Shown: positions 6,209-13,481, counted from the stretch's first letter. The stretch is 14,690 nt of DNA from Deltaproteobacteria bacterium (GCA_030594025.1 JAUVFY010000015.1:1-14690); one strand, 5' to 3'. The notes: a model not told the origin generated them from the sequence alone. Program-made: numbers and translations.

Positions 6209-6314
6209 ATAGCTTTTGGCCTTTCGTAAGCAGACCGAAGAAGATGAGCCTTGTGGCCGGCAAGGGGTCCGTGCGCTAAAAAAGAGGGTAACAGGGATGG
6301 GCCGGGGGAGGGAC

Positions 6315-7565
6315 CTACTTGTTCATGGATTTGAAGAAGTCCTTGTTGGTCTCGGTGCTCTGGATCTTGTCGAGCAGGAACTCCATACCCTCGACCGGGT
6401 TAAGCGGCTGAAGGACCTTCCTCAGTATCCAGATCCTGTTAAGCTCCTCTTTGGGCAGGAGCAGGTCCTCCTTCCTCGTGCCGGATTTGTTGAGGTCTAT
6501 GGCAGGGAAGATCCGCCTTTCCGAGAGCTTCCTGTCGAGCACTATCTCCATGTTGCCCGTGCCCTTGAACTCTTCGAATATGACCTCGTCCATCCTGCTG
6601 CCGGTATCTATGAGGGCCGTGGCTATAATGGTGAGGCTTCCGCCCTCCTCGATGTTCCGGGCCGCGCCGAAGAACCTCTTCGGCTTATGGAGCGCGTTGG
6701 AGTCCACGCCGCCCGAGAGCACCTTCCCGCTCGGAGGCACCACGGCGTTGTAAGCCCTTGCGAGCCTTGTGATGCTGTCGAGCAGTATCACCACGTCCTT
6801 CTGGTGCTCGACAAGCCTCTTGGCCTTCTCTATGACCATCTCGGCCACCTGTACGTGTCTCTGAGCGGGCTCGTCGAAGGTCGAGCTTATGACCTCGCCC
6901 TTTACAGACCTCTGCATATCGGTGACCTCTTCGGGCCTCTCGTCTATCAGGAGCACAAGGAGAACCACCTCCGGGTGGTTCGTGGTGATGGAGTTGGCCG
7001 TCTTCTGAAGCAACATCGTCTTCCCTGCACGCGGAGGCGAGACGATAAGCCCCCTCTGGCCCTTCCCGAGGGGGGTGAAGAGGTCCATTATCCTCATGGA
7101 TATGTCGCTTTTCGGGGGTACCTCGAGGGCGAACTTTTCCTGCGGGTAAAGGGGCGTGAGGTTGTCGAAAAGTATCTTCTCCTTTGCAACCTCCGGGGGC
7201 TCGTGGTTAAGCGCCTCCACCTTCAGGAGCGCGAAGTACCGCTCGCCCTCCTTGGGGGGCCTTATCTGTCCGGACACTATGTCACCGGTCCTCAGGTTGA
7301 ACCTCCTTATCTGCGAAGGCGAGACATAGATGTCGTCGGGCCCCGGCAGGTAGTTGTAATCGGGCGCCCTCAGGAACCCGAAACCGTCGGAAAGTGTTTC
7401 GAGCACGCCCTCACCGTATATGAGCCCGTCCTGCTCGCTCTGGGCCTGCAGGAGAGCGAATATGAGGTCTTGTTTTCTCATGGCGGCTGCCCCTGCTATA
7501 TTGTACTTCCTGGCGAGCTGGGAAAGATCGTCTATTTTCTTTTCTTTCAGGTCTTTGATGTTCAT
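6315..7565 (-). CDS. rho: Transcription termination factor Rho
   Basis: It is a hexameric RNA-dependent ATPase/translocase that binds C-rich rut sites and dissociates RNA polymerase. At 416 residues it is standard length. An N-terminal helical segment (1-47) precedes an OB/cold-shock RNA-binding fold with GFGFLR at 61-66. The ATPase core has Walker A SPPRAGKT at 176-183, Walker B VVILLDS at 258-264, the Q-loop SGGVDSNAL at 284-292 and the R-loop GTGNME at 335-340. There is no long N-terminal insertion as in actinobacterial Rho. GGAG lies 7 nt before the ATG. The start is 201 nt after coaE. The 3' flank is an unusual C-rich transcript described separately. Confidence 0.98.
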   Translation of the reverse strand: MNIKDLKEKKIDDLSQLARKYNIAGAAAMRKQDLIFALLQAQSEQDGLIYGEGVLETLSDGFGFLRAPDYNYLPGPDDIYVSPSQIRRFNLRTGDIVSGQIRPPKEGERYFALLKVEALNHEPPEVAKEKILFDNLTPLYPQEKFALEVPPKSDISMRIMDLFTPLGKGQRGLIVSPPRAGKTMLLQKTANSITTNHPEVVLLVLLIDERPEEVTDMQRSVKGEVISSTFDEPAQRHVQVAEMVIEKAKRLVEHQKDVVILLDSITRLARAYNAVVPPSGKVLSGGVDSNALHKPKRFFGAARNIEEGGSLTIIATALIDTGSRMDEVIFEEFKGTGNMEIVLDRKLSERRIFPAIDLNKSGTRKEDLLLPKEELNRIWILRKVLQPLNPVEGMEFLLDKIQSTETNKDFFKSMNK

Positions 7566-7766
7566 ATATTGCTCCGTTAGGTTTTTGTCAAGGTTAAAAG
7601 GTCAGATGGACGGATGTGGCCGCAGATTAGAGTTTTCTGTGAAAGATACTTTCAACGGGTTTATTTCTTAGACCCTTTGGATTATTGGTATATCAGGTAT
7701 GGCGGATACTATATGGTAATCCTTGTTCGAAAGGTACCTAAAATTTAGCACGGTTGGTATAAGGTG
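7566..7766. other. coaE-rho intergenic leader region with small inverted repeat
   Basis: These 201 nt hold no convincing gene. A perfect inverted repeat TGAAAG-ATA-CTTTCA lies at 7640-7654. TTGACA occurs on the minus strand at 7586-7591, but a -10 at 17 bp would overlap the rho start codon. I see no terminator after coaE. A leader of this length could host rho autoregulation, which is known in other bacteria, but nothing in the sequence proves it. Confidence 0.35.
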
Positions 7767-8390
7767 TCAACTGTTTTTTTCCTTGCTGTCTTTACAAAGG
7801 ACCTTAAGCCTCTCGTATATACCTTCCACCGCGCCGACGGCCTCTTCGACGCTCCCGTTGGCGTCTATCACGAAGTCCGCGAAATCGACCTTCTCGTTCG
7901 TCGGCATCTGAGAGCCCATGCGCCTTTGTGCCTCCTCGCGGCTGATATCGTCCCTTTTCATTATCCTCTCTATCTGTCTGGCTTCGTCTGCGTAAACAAC
8001 CACCACCCTGTCCATCTTTTTGTGGAGCCCCACCTCTATAAGGAGGGGCGCGTCCACGACTATTATCTCTCCGGGGTGGGTTTTTTTAAGCCCCTCGATT
8101 CTACGGTTCATCTCACGGATGATCCCGGGGTGGGTTATCTCGTTTAGCCTTTTAAGCCTCCCGGGGTCGGAAAATACCTCTTCCGCGAGGGCCTTTCTGT
8201 CCAGGGTGCCGTCGGGCTTTATAAACCCGGAGCCGAACTCCTGGATTATCTCGTCGTAGGTCGGGCTCCCGGGCCTCGTTAGCTCCCTGGCTATCTCGTC
8301 ACAATCCACGAGGTGCGCGCCGAGCCTTTTAAACTCTTTGGCCACGAGGCTCTTTCCCGTGCCCAGGCCGCCCGTAAGTCCTACTATCAA
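7767..8390 (-). CDS. coaE: Dephospho-CoA kinase CoaE
   Basis: It phosphorylates the ribose 3'-OH of dephospho-CoA with ATP, the last step of coenzyme A synthesis. The 207 residues begin with the P-loop GLTGGLGTGKS at 4-14, followed by VDCDEIAREL near 28-37, the LID/CoA-domain pattern ITHPGI near 85-90 and VVDAPLLIEVGL near 110-121, all typical of CoaE. The start codon is TTG at 8390, with GGAG 7 nt upstream; it follows the pgeF stop after 4 nt, so the two are coupled. Confidence 0.97.
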   Translation of the reverse strand: MIVGLTGGLGTGKSLVAKEFKRLGAHLVDCDEIARELTRPGSPTYDEIIQEFGSGFIKPDGTLDRKALAEEVFSDPGRLKRLNEITHPGIIREMNRRIEGLKKTHPGEIIVVDAPLLIEVGLHKKMDRVVVVYADEARQIERIMKRDDISREEAQRRMGSQMPTNEKVDFADFVIDANGSVEEAVGAVEGIYERLKVLCKDSKEKNS

Positions 8391-8394
8391 TGCC

Positions 8395-9171
8395 TCACTC
8401 CTTTATCATTATGAAACTTATCTGACGGCCCGCCCTCTGCCCTTCCTTCCTGTAGGAGAAAAAGAGCTCATTACGGCACGAGGTGCAAAGGCCCTCGTCC
8501 GAGATATTTTCCCTCAAGAGGCCCGAGGTGACTAATTGCTCCACGTTGGCCTCCTTTATGTCGAGCCTTCGGCCTTTTAAGCTTTTTAAATCTTTTAACT
8601 TATGCCGCCCACCGAAGGCCCTCTCGAACTCGCCGGCGACTGTACCATCCACCTCGTAGCAGCAAGGCCCTATCGAAGGGCCCAGGGCAGAAACCAGGTC
8701 CGGGGGGTTCGAGCCGAATCTTTCTCGTAATACTTCGACGGTCTTCGAGGCCACCTTCTCAAGTGTACCCCTCCAGCCGGCGTGAACTATCCCCGCGGCC
8801 TTTTTTATCGGGTCGAAGAGCACGATGGGCAGACAGTCGGCCGTGAGAACCCCCAGAGAAACCCCCGGAAGGCCGGTAACAATTGAGTCCGCCTCCACGG
8901 GGTGCGGCCCGCCGGCCCCTTTTTCCTCGACTATGAAGACCGAGCTCCCGTGGACCTGGTTTACGGTTACCGGCCCCCGGGGCTGCAGACCGAAGACCTC
9001 GGCGAGCCTCTTATAGCTCGCATGTATTTCATTCGATACATCTCGAGTCCGGCACAGGGCCAGCGGTTTCAGGGTTATCCCCTTCCTTCCCAGGAAGCCG
9101 TGTACGAGGGGGCCTGAGTGGGCGAGCCCGCCGGACGAGACATAGGGTATGCCGTCTTTTTCTAAGAACAT
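8395..9171 (-). CDS. pgeF: Multicopper-polyphenol-oxidase-like protein PgeF (YfiH/YlmD family)
   Basis: This family (historically 'laccase domain protein') has been reported as purine nucleoside phosphorylase/adenosine deaminase, and in E. coli as peptidoglycan editing factor that limits misincorporation of serine for alanine. The 258 residues carry the zinc-site motifs: NQVHG at 71-75 (H74), TADCLPI at 110-116 (C113) and HAGWRGT at 130-136 (H130), then GPSIGPCCYEV further on. A late CTSC and FFSYRKEGQRAGRQ match the usual C-terminus. The ATG overlaps the rluD-like gene end by 10 nt and has GGAAG upstream. Which of the proposed activities dominates here is unknown. Confidence 0.93.
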   Translation of the reverse strand: MFLEKDGIPYVSSGGLAHSGPLVHGFLGRKGITLKPLALCRTRDVSNEIHASYKRLAEVFGLQPRGPVTVNQVHGSSVFIVEEKGAGGPHPVEADSIVTGLPGVSLGVLTADCLPIVLFDPIKKAAGIVHAGWRGTLEKVASKTVEVLRERFGSNPPDLVSALGPSIGPCCYEVDGTVAGEFERAFGGRHKLKDLKSLKGRRLDIKEANVEQLVTSGLLRENISDEGLCTSCRNELFFSYRKEGQRAGRQISFIMIKE

Positions 9172-10118
9172 CGTTCTTCCAGGAGCCTTATGAGCTCCAC
9201 CATGTGACGGGGGTAGGGGGCCTTGAATACCATGTACTCATCTTTGCCGGGGTGTACGAAACCGAGTGTCATCGCGTGGAGGCAGTTTTCCTTGAGCCCC
9301 TTTATTTCGTCCGCAACGGGCTTGGCCATGTTCGGAGGTGGCGTCCTCTTTCCGTATACCCTGTCGCCGACGACCGGGTGCTTGATACTCGAAAGGTGGA
9401 CCCTTACCTGGTGGGTGCGGCCCGTATCAAGTGTTACCTCTACGAGCGTCAACCAGCCCCAGCGCTTCAAGACCCTGTAACGGGTCACGGCCCTGCGGGC
9501 CCTTCTCGTCCTGGGGGAGATCTTCTTCCTGTCCCTTGTGTCCCTACCTATGGGCAGGTCCACGGTGCCCTCGTCGTCTTTTATCGAGCCCCACACGAGG
9601 GCGTGGTAGCGTCTCGTGGTCGTATGGTCCTTGAACTGCTTTGCAAGGCTTATGTGGGAGCGGTCGTTCTTCGCGACGACGATAAGCCCGGAGGTGTCCT
9701 TGTCTATACGGTGTACGATTCCCGGCCTCAAGGGCCCGCCTATCGAAGAAAGATTCTTTATGTGGTGGACGAGGGCGTTTACGAGTGTTCCGGTCTTCCT
9801 CCCCGCGCCGGGGTGCACCGTGAGCCCGGCCTGCTTGTTTATAACGATTACGTCCCGGTCCTCGTAGATTATGTCAAGGGGTATGGGTTCCGGTTCCACC
9901 CCCGGGGGTTCGGGCTCGGGCAGTCTTACAAGGACCTCCTCAGAGTCCCTTACCCTGTGGCTTGCCTTTGCGACGTGGCCGTCTATTGTAACGAGCCCTT
10001 TGGTTATCAGGTTCTTGACCCCCGAGCGGGTAAGCCCGGGGAGTTTTTCCGATATAAAGATATCGAGCCTCTTTGTGACCTCATGGCTTCTTACAACAAA
10101 GGTATGCGTGGCTTCCAT
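9162..10118 (-). CDS. rluD: RluA-family 23S rRNA pseudouridine synthase, RluD-like
   Basis: It isomerises uridine to pseudouridine; E. coli RluD acts on helix 69 of 23S rRNA. The 318-residue protein has an N-terminal S4 RNA-binding domain (about 15-65, LDIFISEKLPGLTRSGVKNLI) and a catalytic domain with the RluA signature GIVHRIDKDTSGLIVVAK, where D139 is the expected catalytic aspartate. TGRTHQVRVHLS is the second family motif. Its pairing with pgeF is a common bacterial arrangement. The exact target (RluD or another RluA member) cannot be told from sequence alone, so the symbol is provisional. AGGGA precedes the ATG. Confidence 0.9.
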   Translation of the reverse strand: MEATHTFVVRSHEVTKRLDIFISEKLPGLTRSGVKNLITKGLVTIDGHVAKASHRVRDSEEVLVRLPEPEPPGVEPEPIPLDIIYEDRDVIVINKQAGLTVHPGAGRKTGTLVNALVHHIKNLSSIGGPLRPGIVHRIDKDTSGLIVVAKNDRSHISLAKQFKDHTTTRRYHALVWGSIKDDEGTVDLPIGRDTRDRKKISPRTRRARRAVTRYRVLKRWGWLTLVEVTLDTGRTHQVRVHLSSIKHPVVGDRVYGKRTPPPNMAKPVADEIKGLKENCLHAMTLGFVHPGKDEYMVFKAPYPRHMVELIRLLEERCS

Positions 10119-10165
10119 ACGAGGTCCCTGGCTTTTCCGGCTAGTAAAATGGGGGGAGGTTTCTG

Positions 10166-10426
10166 CTACCAGATATGTGACTCTATGTCGCCGTTCCTCT
10201 TTATGAGGATGTCGACGATCGCCTTGTTGAAGAAGTTGGTTTTCCCGACGAGCTCCGGGTCCACGCGGCCCTTGTAGTATTTTTCGCCCTCCTCGAGCTC
10301 TTCGGAGAGGAGCTCAATGAGGTTGTCTTTTTTCAAGCCCTCGTGGATCTTTTCTTCGTTGTACAGTGCGATGTCCGATACGATCGTCCGCGCGAGGCGG
10401 GCCGCTGCTTCAGGGGTGTTGATCAA
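10166..10426 (-). CDS. Small conserved protein of unknown function (86 aa)
   Basis: The predicted protein is acidic and helical (LARTIVSDIALYNEEKIHEGL, then LIELLSEELEEGEKYYKGRV) and has no signal peptide, membrane segment or cysteine. I recall similar 'LAR-IVSDI-LYN ... L-EEGEK-Y--RV' modules in deltaproteobacterial proteins, sometimes after an N-terminal zinc-ribbon, but no function is established to my knowledge. The start is TTG at 10426 behind AGGAGAAGG, overlapping the GntR gene's 3' end by 17 nt, so translation is probably coupled. It is followed 47 nt later by the RluD-like gene. Coding status is supported by operon position and ribosome-binding site; the function is unassigned. Confidence 0.75.
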   Translation of the reverse strand: MINTPEAAARLARTIVSDIALYNEEKIHEGLKKDNLIELLSEELEEGEKYYKGRVDPELVGKTNFFNKAIVDILIKRNGDIESHIW

Positions 10427-11117
10427 TTCCTTCTCCTTGCTTTTGTTTCGATATCTCTCTTACGAGGAACTCCTCGCTCATCTCCGCGTTGGCCATCACC
10501 AGCTTTTCAACGAGCCCTGCGTCGCCTTTCTTGAAGGCTGAGATTATCTCGGCGTGCTGTTTTACGGAAACGTCCATCCTGCCCTCGAGGCTGAGGGCGG
10601 TGACCCTGAGCCTTTCGAACTGCTGGACGAGCTGGTGGACCAGGGCGCAGAGTTTGTCGTTACCGCATGCCTTCAGGAAGGTGTCGTGGAACTGGTCGTC
10701 GTATTTGAAAAAGCCTTTTACGTCGTCCCTTTCGGCACACCTTTGCATGTGCTCGTTCAGGTTCTCGAGCCTCTTAATATCCTTTTCCTTGAGCTTAAAA
10801 CAGGCCTTTTTTGCGGCGTACCCTTCGAGCAGGCTCTTTATGGCGTAGAAGTCCGCCACGTCCTTTGCCGTTATGGCGCTTACCACGGCCCCCTTTCTGG
10901 GCACCACGGTGATGAAGCCCTCTGATTCGAGCTGCCTGAAGGCCTCACGTATGGGGGTTCTGCTTATGCCGAAGCTCTCTGCTATCTCCTGCTCGGGTAC
11001 CCTCTCGCCCGGGGCGAGCTTGCCCGTAAGGATAGCATCCTTTATGAATTCGACGATGCGCTCCCTTAATGTGAGGGGTTTTTGGACCGGATAGTCCAGT
11101 ATGCGCGCTTTGTTCAT
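10410..11117 (-). CDS. GntR-family transcriptional regulator, FCD (FadR-type) subfamily
   Basis: A 235-residue DNA-binding regulator. An N-terminal winged helix-turn-helix (about 15-80) includes the recognition region EIAESFGISRTPIREAFRQL, then the wing GFITVVPRKGAVV. The C-terminal all-helical FCD ligand domain (about 88-220) has D140/D141 and H144 in the DDQFHDTF segment and H188 in KQHAEII, expected metal ligands; the fourth ligand position near 210 is Asn-Ala (MANAEM) instead of His, so metal binding may be altered. The ligand is unknown. The promoter carries a GTATAC operator-like site, implying autoregulation. There is no Shine-Dalgarno, and the ATG lies only 9 nt beyond the -10 box. 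Confidence 0.93.
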   Translation of the reverse strand: MNKARILDYPVQKPLTLRERIVEFIKDAILTGKLAPGERVPEQEIAESFGISRTPIREAFRQLESEGFITVVPRKGAVVSAITAKDVADFYAIKSLLEGYAAKKACFKLKEKDIKRLENLNEHMQRCAERDDVKGFFKYDDQFHDTFLKACGNDKLCALVHQLVQQFERLRVTALSLEGRMDVSVKQHAEIISAFKKGDAGLVEKLVMANAEMSEEFLVREISKQKQGEGIDQHP

Positions 11118-11126
11118 AATATTAAT

Positions 11127-11155
11127 AATGTATACTGTATACCATTAAAAGTCAA
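11127..11155 (-). promoter_or_regulatory. Promoter of the GntR-family gene
   Basis: On the minus strand, TTGACT (11150-11155) and TACATT (11127-11132) are 17 bp apart. Transcription would start at about 11120, two or three bases before the ATG, giving a leaderless or nearly leaderless mRNA. An alternative -10, TATACA at 15-bp spacing, would move the start a few bases upstream. Confidence 0.6.
11130..11142. promoter_or_regulatory. Probable GntR/FCD operator, two GTATAC palindromes
   Basis: GTATAC-T-GTATAC lies between the -35 and -10 boxes of the regulator's own promoter, inside the near-palindrome ATGTATACTGTATACCAT. FCD-type GntR proteins commonly bind sites with a TNGTNNNACNA or TGTATACA-like core. 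The position predicts autorepression by blocking polymerase. The divergent gene at 11259 starts 117 nt away and could also be affected. Confidence 0.6.
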
Positions 11156-11169
11156 GGGTTTTTTGGGCC

Positions 11170-11188
11170 CAAGGGCGGATTTCCCTTG
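11170..11188. repeat. Small inverted repeat in the divergent intergenic region
   Basis: CAAGGG (11170-11175) and CCCTTG (11183-11188) are perfect complements around 7 nt. It sits between the two divergent promoters and could be an operator or a chance hairpin. Confidence 0.4.
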
Positions 11189-11203
11189 AATATATGGGGG
11201 GTT

Positions 11204-11232
11204 TTGTGTTTAATATCCTTTTTTGTTATGAC
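11204..11232 (+). promoter_or_regulatory. Possible promoter of the TIM-barrel gene
   Basis: TTGTGT (11204-11209) and TATGAC (11227-11232) are 17 bp apart, with transcription predicted near 11239, some 20 nt before the ATG. The boxes are moderate matches, so this is tentative. Confidence 0.4.
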
Positions 11233-11258
11233 AATGAAAACCAGAGAGTTTTGCTGAC

Positions 11259-12038
11259 ATGAAAAAGCCCGTAACAGACCAGATACATGTACACATACCC
11301 TACCGGATGCTCATAAGAAGGCTGGACGAGGTGCTTCGAGCAGGGCTTAACCCCGAGATATTCCTCGACGGCGATGCACTCGACGGCACAAGCCCCGATG
11401 AGTTAAAGCAGGTTTCCGGGGCCTTCCATAAAAGGGGACGCACGATTACCATCCACGGGCCCTACATGGACCTGAGCCCCGGCGGGGCTGACGAAAAGGT
11501 AAGACGCGCAACGGTTGAGAGGTACAGGCAGACCTTCGAGGCCGCAAGTTATCTTAAGCCCGGGGCAATAGTACTTCACGGCGGGTGGGACGAGCGCAGG
11601 TTCGACGGCGACGTGGAGCTCTGGCTCAACCAGAGCCTCAAGACATGGCCGGAATTCATAAAAGAGGCGGAAAGGCTGGGAACCAAGATAGCCGTTGAGA
11701 ACATCTTCGACGAAAGGCCGGGCCCCTTGAAGTCCCTCATCGAATCGTTACTTTCGCCCAACTTCCGGATATGCCTTGATGCGGGCCACCTGAACATATT
11801 CTCTGAAGTCTCGATGGACGAGTGGTTCAGAGAGATAGGGGCCTTTGTGGCCGAGGTCCATCTCCATGACAATAACGGTGAGAGAGACTACCATCTGCCC
11901 GTGGGCGCCGGAAGGGTGGACTTTGAAAAGTTCTTCGCCCTCCTAAGGGAATATGCCCGGGAGCCCATCTACACGATAGAACCCCACGGCGAGCATGCCA
12001 TGTGGCGGGCCCTGGAGGCGGTGGCAAGGTTCCTTTAA
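11259..12038 (+). CDS. Sugar phosphate isomerase/epimerase-like TIM-barrel protein
   Basis: A 259-residue single-domain protein of the AP-endonuclease-2 / xylose-isomerase-like barrel superfamily. Candidate metal ligands fall at the usual strand ends: H66 in TIHGPY, H107 in VLHGGW, E147 in AVENIF, D174 and H177 in CLDAGHLN, H201/H203/D204 in EVHLHDNNGERDYH, H212, and E241 in TIEPHG. It is likely a metal-dependent cytoplasmic sugar or sugar-phosphate isomerase/epimerase, but members include nucleases, dehydratases and hydrolases, so the substrate is open. AGAGAG precedes the ATG. It is divergent from the GntR regulator and may be its target (inference from position). No close functional relative is recognised. 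Confidence 0.85.
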   Translation: MKKPVTDQIHVHIPYRMLIRRLDEVLRAGLNPEIFLDGDALDGTSPDELKQVSGAFHKRGRTITIHGPYMDLSPGGADEKVRRATVERYRQTFEAASYLKPGAIVLHGGWDERRFDGDVELWLNQSLKTWPEFIKEAERLGTKIAVENIFDERPGPLKSLIESLLSPNFRICLDAGHLNIFSEVSMDEWFREIGAFVAEVHLHDNNGERDYHLPVGAGRVDFEKFFALLREYAREPIYTIEPHGEHAMWRALEAVARFL

Positions 12039-12073
12039 ACGGTCTTTCGCCACCCTGAAAAGGCCGAAAAACC

Positions 12074-12102
12074 TTGACATGGTGGTTCGTTATTTATAAG
12101 AT
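12074..12102 (+). promoter_or_regulatory. Promoter upstream of ffh
   Basis: A consensus -35 TTGACA (12074-12079) is followed after 17 bp by TAAGAT (12097-12102), in a clearly AT-rich stretch. Transcription would start near 12109, leaving a leader of about 17 nt that lacks a Shine-Dalgarno. It probably drives the whole ffh-trmD cluster. Confidence 0.6.
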
Positions 12103-12125
12103 AATACACTTAATTTATTTAGCTT

Positions 12126-13481
12126 ATGTTCGATGGACTTTCGGATAGACTCGGCGGCGTGCTCAAGACCCTGAGGGGGTACGGCAAGCTTACGGAAACC
12201 AATATCGAGGCCAGCCTGAGGGACGTAAGGCTTGCTCTTTTGGAGGCGGACGTAAACTACGTCGTCGTAAAGGACTTTATCGGCAGGGTCAAGGAAAAGG
12301 CCCTCGGAGAAGAGGTGCTCCGGAGCATAACCCCTGCCCAGCAGTTCACCAAGATTGTAAAGGACGAGCTCGCCCGTACCCTGGGTGGAGCTGCCTCGGG
12401 GCTCGAGCTCAGGGGAAGACCCGCCGTGGTGATGCTCGTGGGGCTGCAGGGCTCAGGTAAGACGACGAGTGTGGCCAAGCTGGCAAGGCTTTTAAAGGAC
12501 GAGGGGAGGAACCCCTTCGTCGTAGCCGCGGACCTGGTGCGGCCCGCCGCGGTTTTGCAGCTTAAAATGCTCTCCTGGGATGCCGGAGTCGAGTGCTACG
12601 ACCCGGCCCCTGGGGCCGAGCGGGGGGCTGAGCGGGGGGTAGTTTATGACACGGCCCGGGTATGCCGGGAGGCGTTGAGAGTGGCCCGGTCGAAGGGCTT
12701 TGATACGGTCCTTGTAGATACCGCGGGCAGGCTCCATGTGGATACCGGGCTCATGGAAGAACTCGCGGCCCTCAAGGCCACGCTTGAGCCGTGCGAGGTC
12801 CTTTTCGTAGCCGACGCGATGACGGGCCAGGACGCGGTCACGACGGCCCTAAGCTTTGACCGCGATGTGGGTATAACCGGGATTGTCCTTACAAAACTCG
12901 ACGGGGACGCAAGGGGCGGGGCCGCGCTCTCCATGCGTTTTACAACGGGCAAACCCATAAAGTTTGCCGGCGTGGGAGAAAAGCTCGACGCCCTTGAGCC
13001 CTTCCATCCCGAAAGGCTCGCAGGAAGGATCCTGGGCATGGGCGACGTCGTAACGCTCGTGGAGAAGGCCCATGAGGCGATAGACGAGGACAAGGCCCGG
13101 GAGCTCGATAGGAAGATAAGAAAGGACGCGTTCACGCTCCAGGATTTTCTTGAACAGCTCCAGAATATAAAGCGGCTCGGTCCCCTCGAGGGGGTTCTTT
13201 CCATGCTCCCGGGCTTCGACCAGATGAAAAAGAGGAAGGGCGTAAAGGTAAACGACAAGGAGATCGACCGGATCGAGGCCATTATTAATTCTATGACAGT
13301 TGAAGAACGGCTGAACCCCTCGGTGTTGAACGCAAGGCGCAGGATAAGGATAGCCAGGGGGAGCGGGACCAGGGTCGAGGACGTTAACAGGCTCGTAAAA
13401 CAATACTCGAAGGTGCGCCAAGTGATGAAGAAACTGGCAAAACCCGGGGGGATAGACCTGAGGGGTCTTTTCCAGGCCTGA
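12126..13481 (+). CDS. ffh: Signal recognition particle protein Ffh (SRP54)
   Basis: This GTPase binds signal sequences of nascent membrane proteins with 4.5S RNA and docks with FtsY. The 451 residues match the family. The N domain (1-90) is followed by the G domain with P-loop GLQGSGKTT at 106-114, DLVRPAAVLQL at 136-146, DTAGR at 198-202, TKLDGDARGG at 256-265 and GVGEKLDALEPF at 282-293. The M domain (about 305-450) has the RNA-binding RRIRIARGSGTRVEDVNRLVKQY near 405-427. A 12-nt tandem duplication (12612-12635) encodes GAERGAER near 163-170, in a surface loop. No Shine-Dalgarno is visible before the ATG, though the start MFDGLSDRLGGVL is the family standard. It heads the cluster. Confidence 0.98.
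   Translation: MFDGLSDRLGGVLKTLRGYGKLTETNIEASLRDVRLALLEADVNYVVVKDFIGRVKEKALGEEVLRSITPAQQFTKIVKDELARTLGGAASGLELRGRPAVVMLVGLQGSGKTTSVAKLARLLKDEGRNPFVVAADLVRPAAVLQLKMLSWDAGVECYDPAPGAERGAERGVVYDTARVCREALRVARSKGFDTVLVDTAGRLHVDTGLMEELAALKATLEPCEVLFVADAMTGQDAVTTALSFDRDVGITGIVLTKLDGDARGGAALSMRFTTGKPIKFAGVGEKLDALEPFHPERLAGRILGMGDVVTLVEKAHEAIDEDKARELDRKIRKDAFTLQDFLEQLQNIKRLGPLEGVLSMLPGFDQMKKRKGVKVNDKEIDRIEAIINSMTVEERLNPSVLNARRRIRIARGSGTRVEDVNRLVKQYSKVRQVMKKLAKPGGIDLRGLFQA

Noticed and set aside
6027..6263. A 78-codon minus-strand ORF across the G/C tracts
   Set aside because: It is low-complexity Pro/Ser/Leu translated from the C-rich repeats, and it overlaps the rpmE promoter.
6022..6314. The G-tract repeats as a CRISPR array
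   Set aside because: The units are 7-9 bp and contiguous, with no unique spacers.
6216..7580. A 454-codon open frame on the plus strand opposite rho
   Set aside because: It is antisense to an unmistakable Rho; long open antisense frames are common in GC-rich coding DNA. The translation shows no domain and no ribosome-binding site.
7563..7591. TTGACA with TATATG at 17 bp as a rho promoter
   Set aside because: The -10 would coincide with the rho start codon, so transcription would begin inside the gene; the GGAG site before the ATG would then be useless.
9204..10277. A 357-codon plus-strand frame opposite the pseudouridine synthase
   Set aside because: It shadows the RluD-like gene, and the predicted protein has no recognisable motif.
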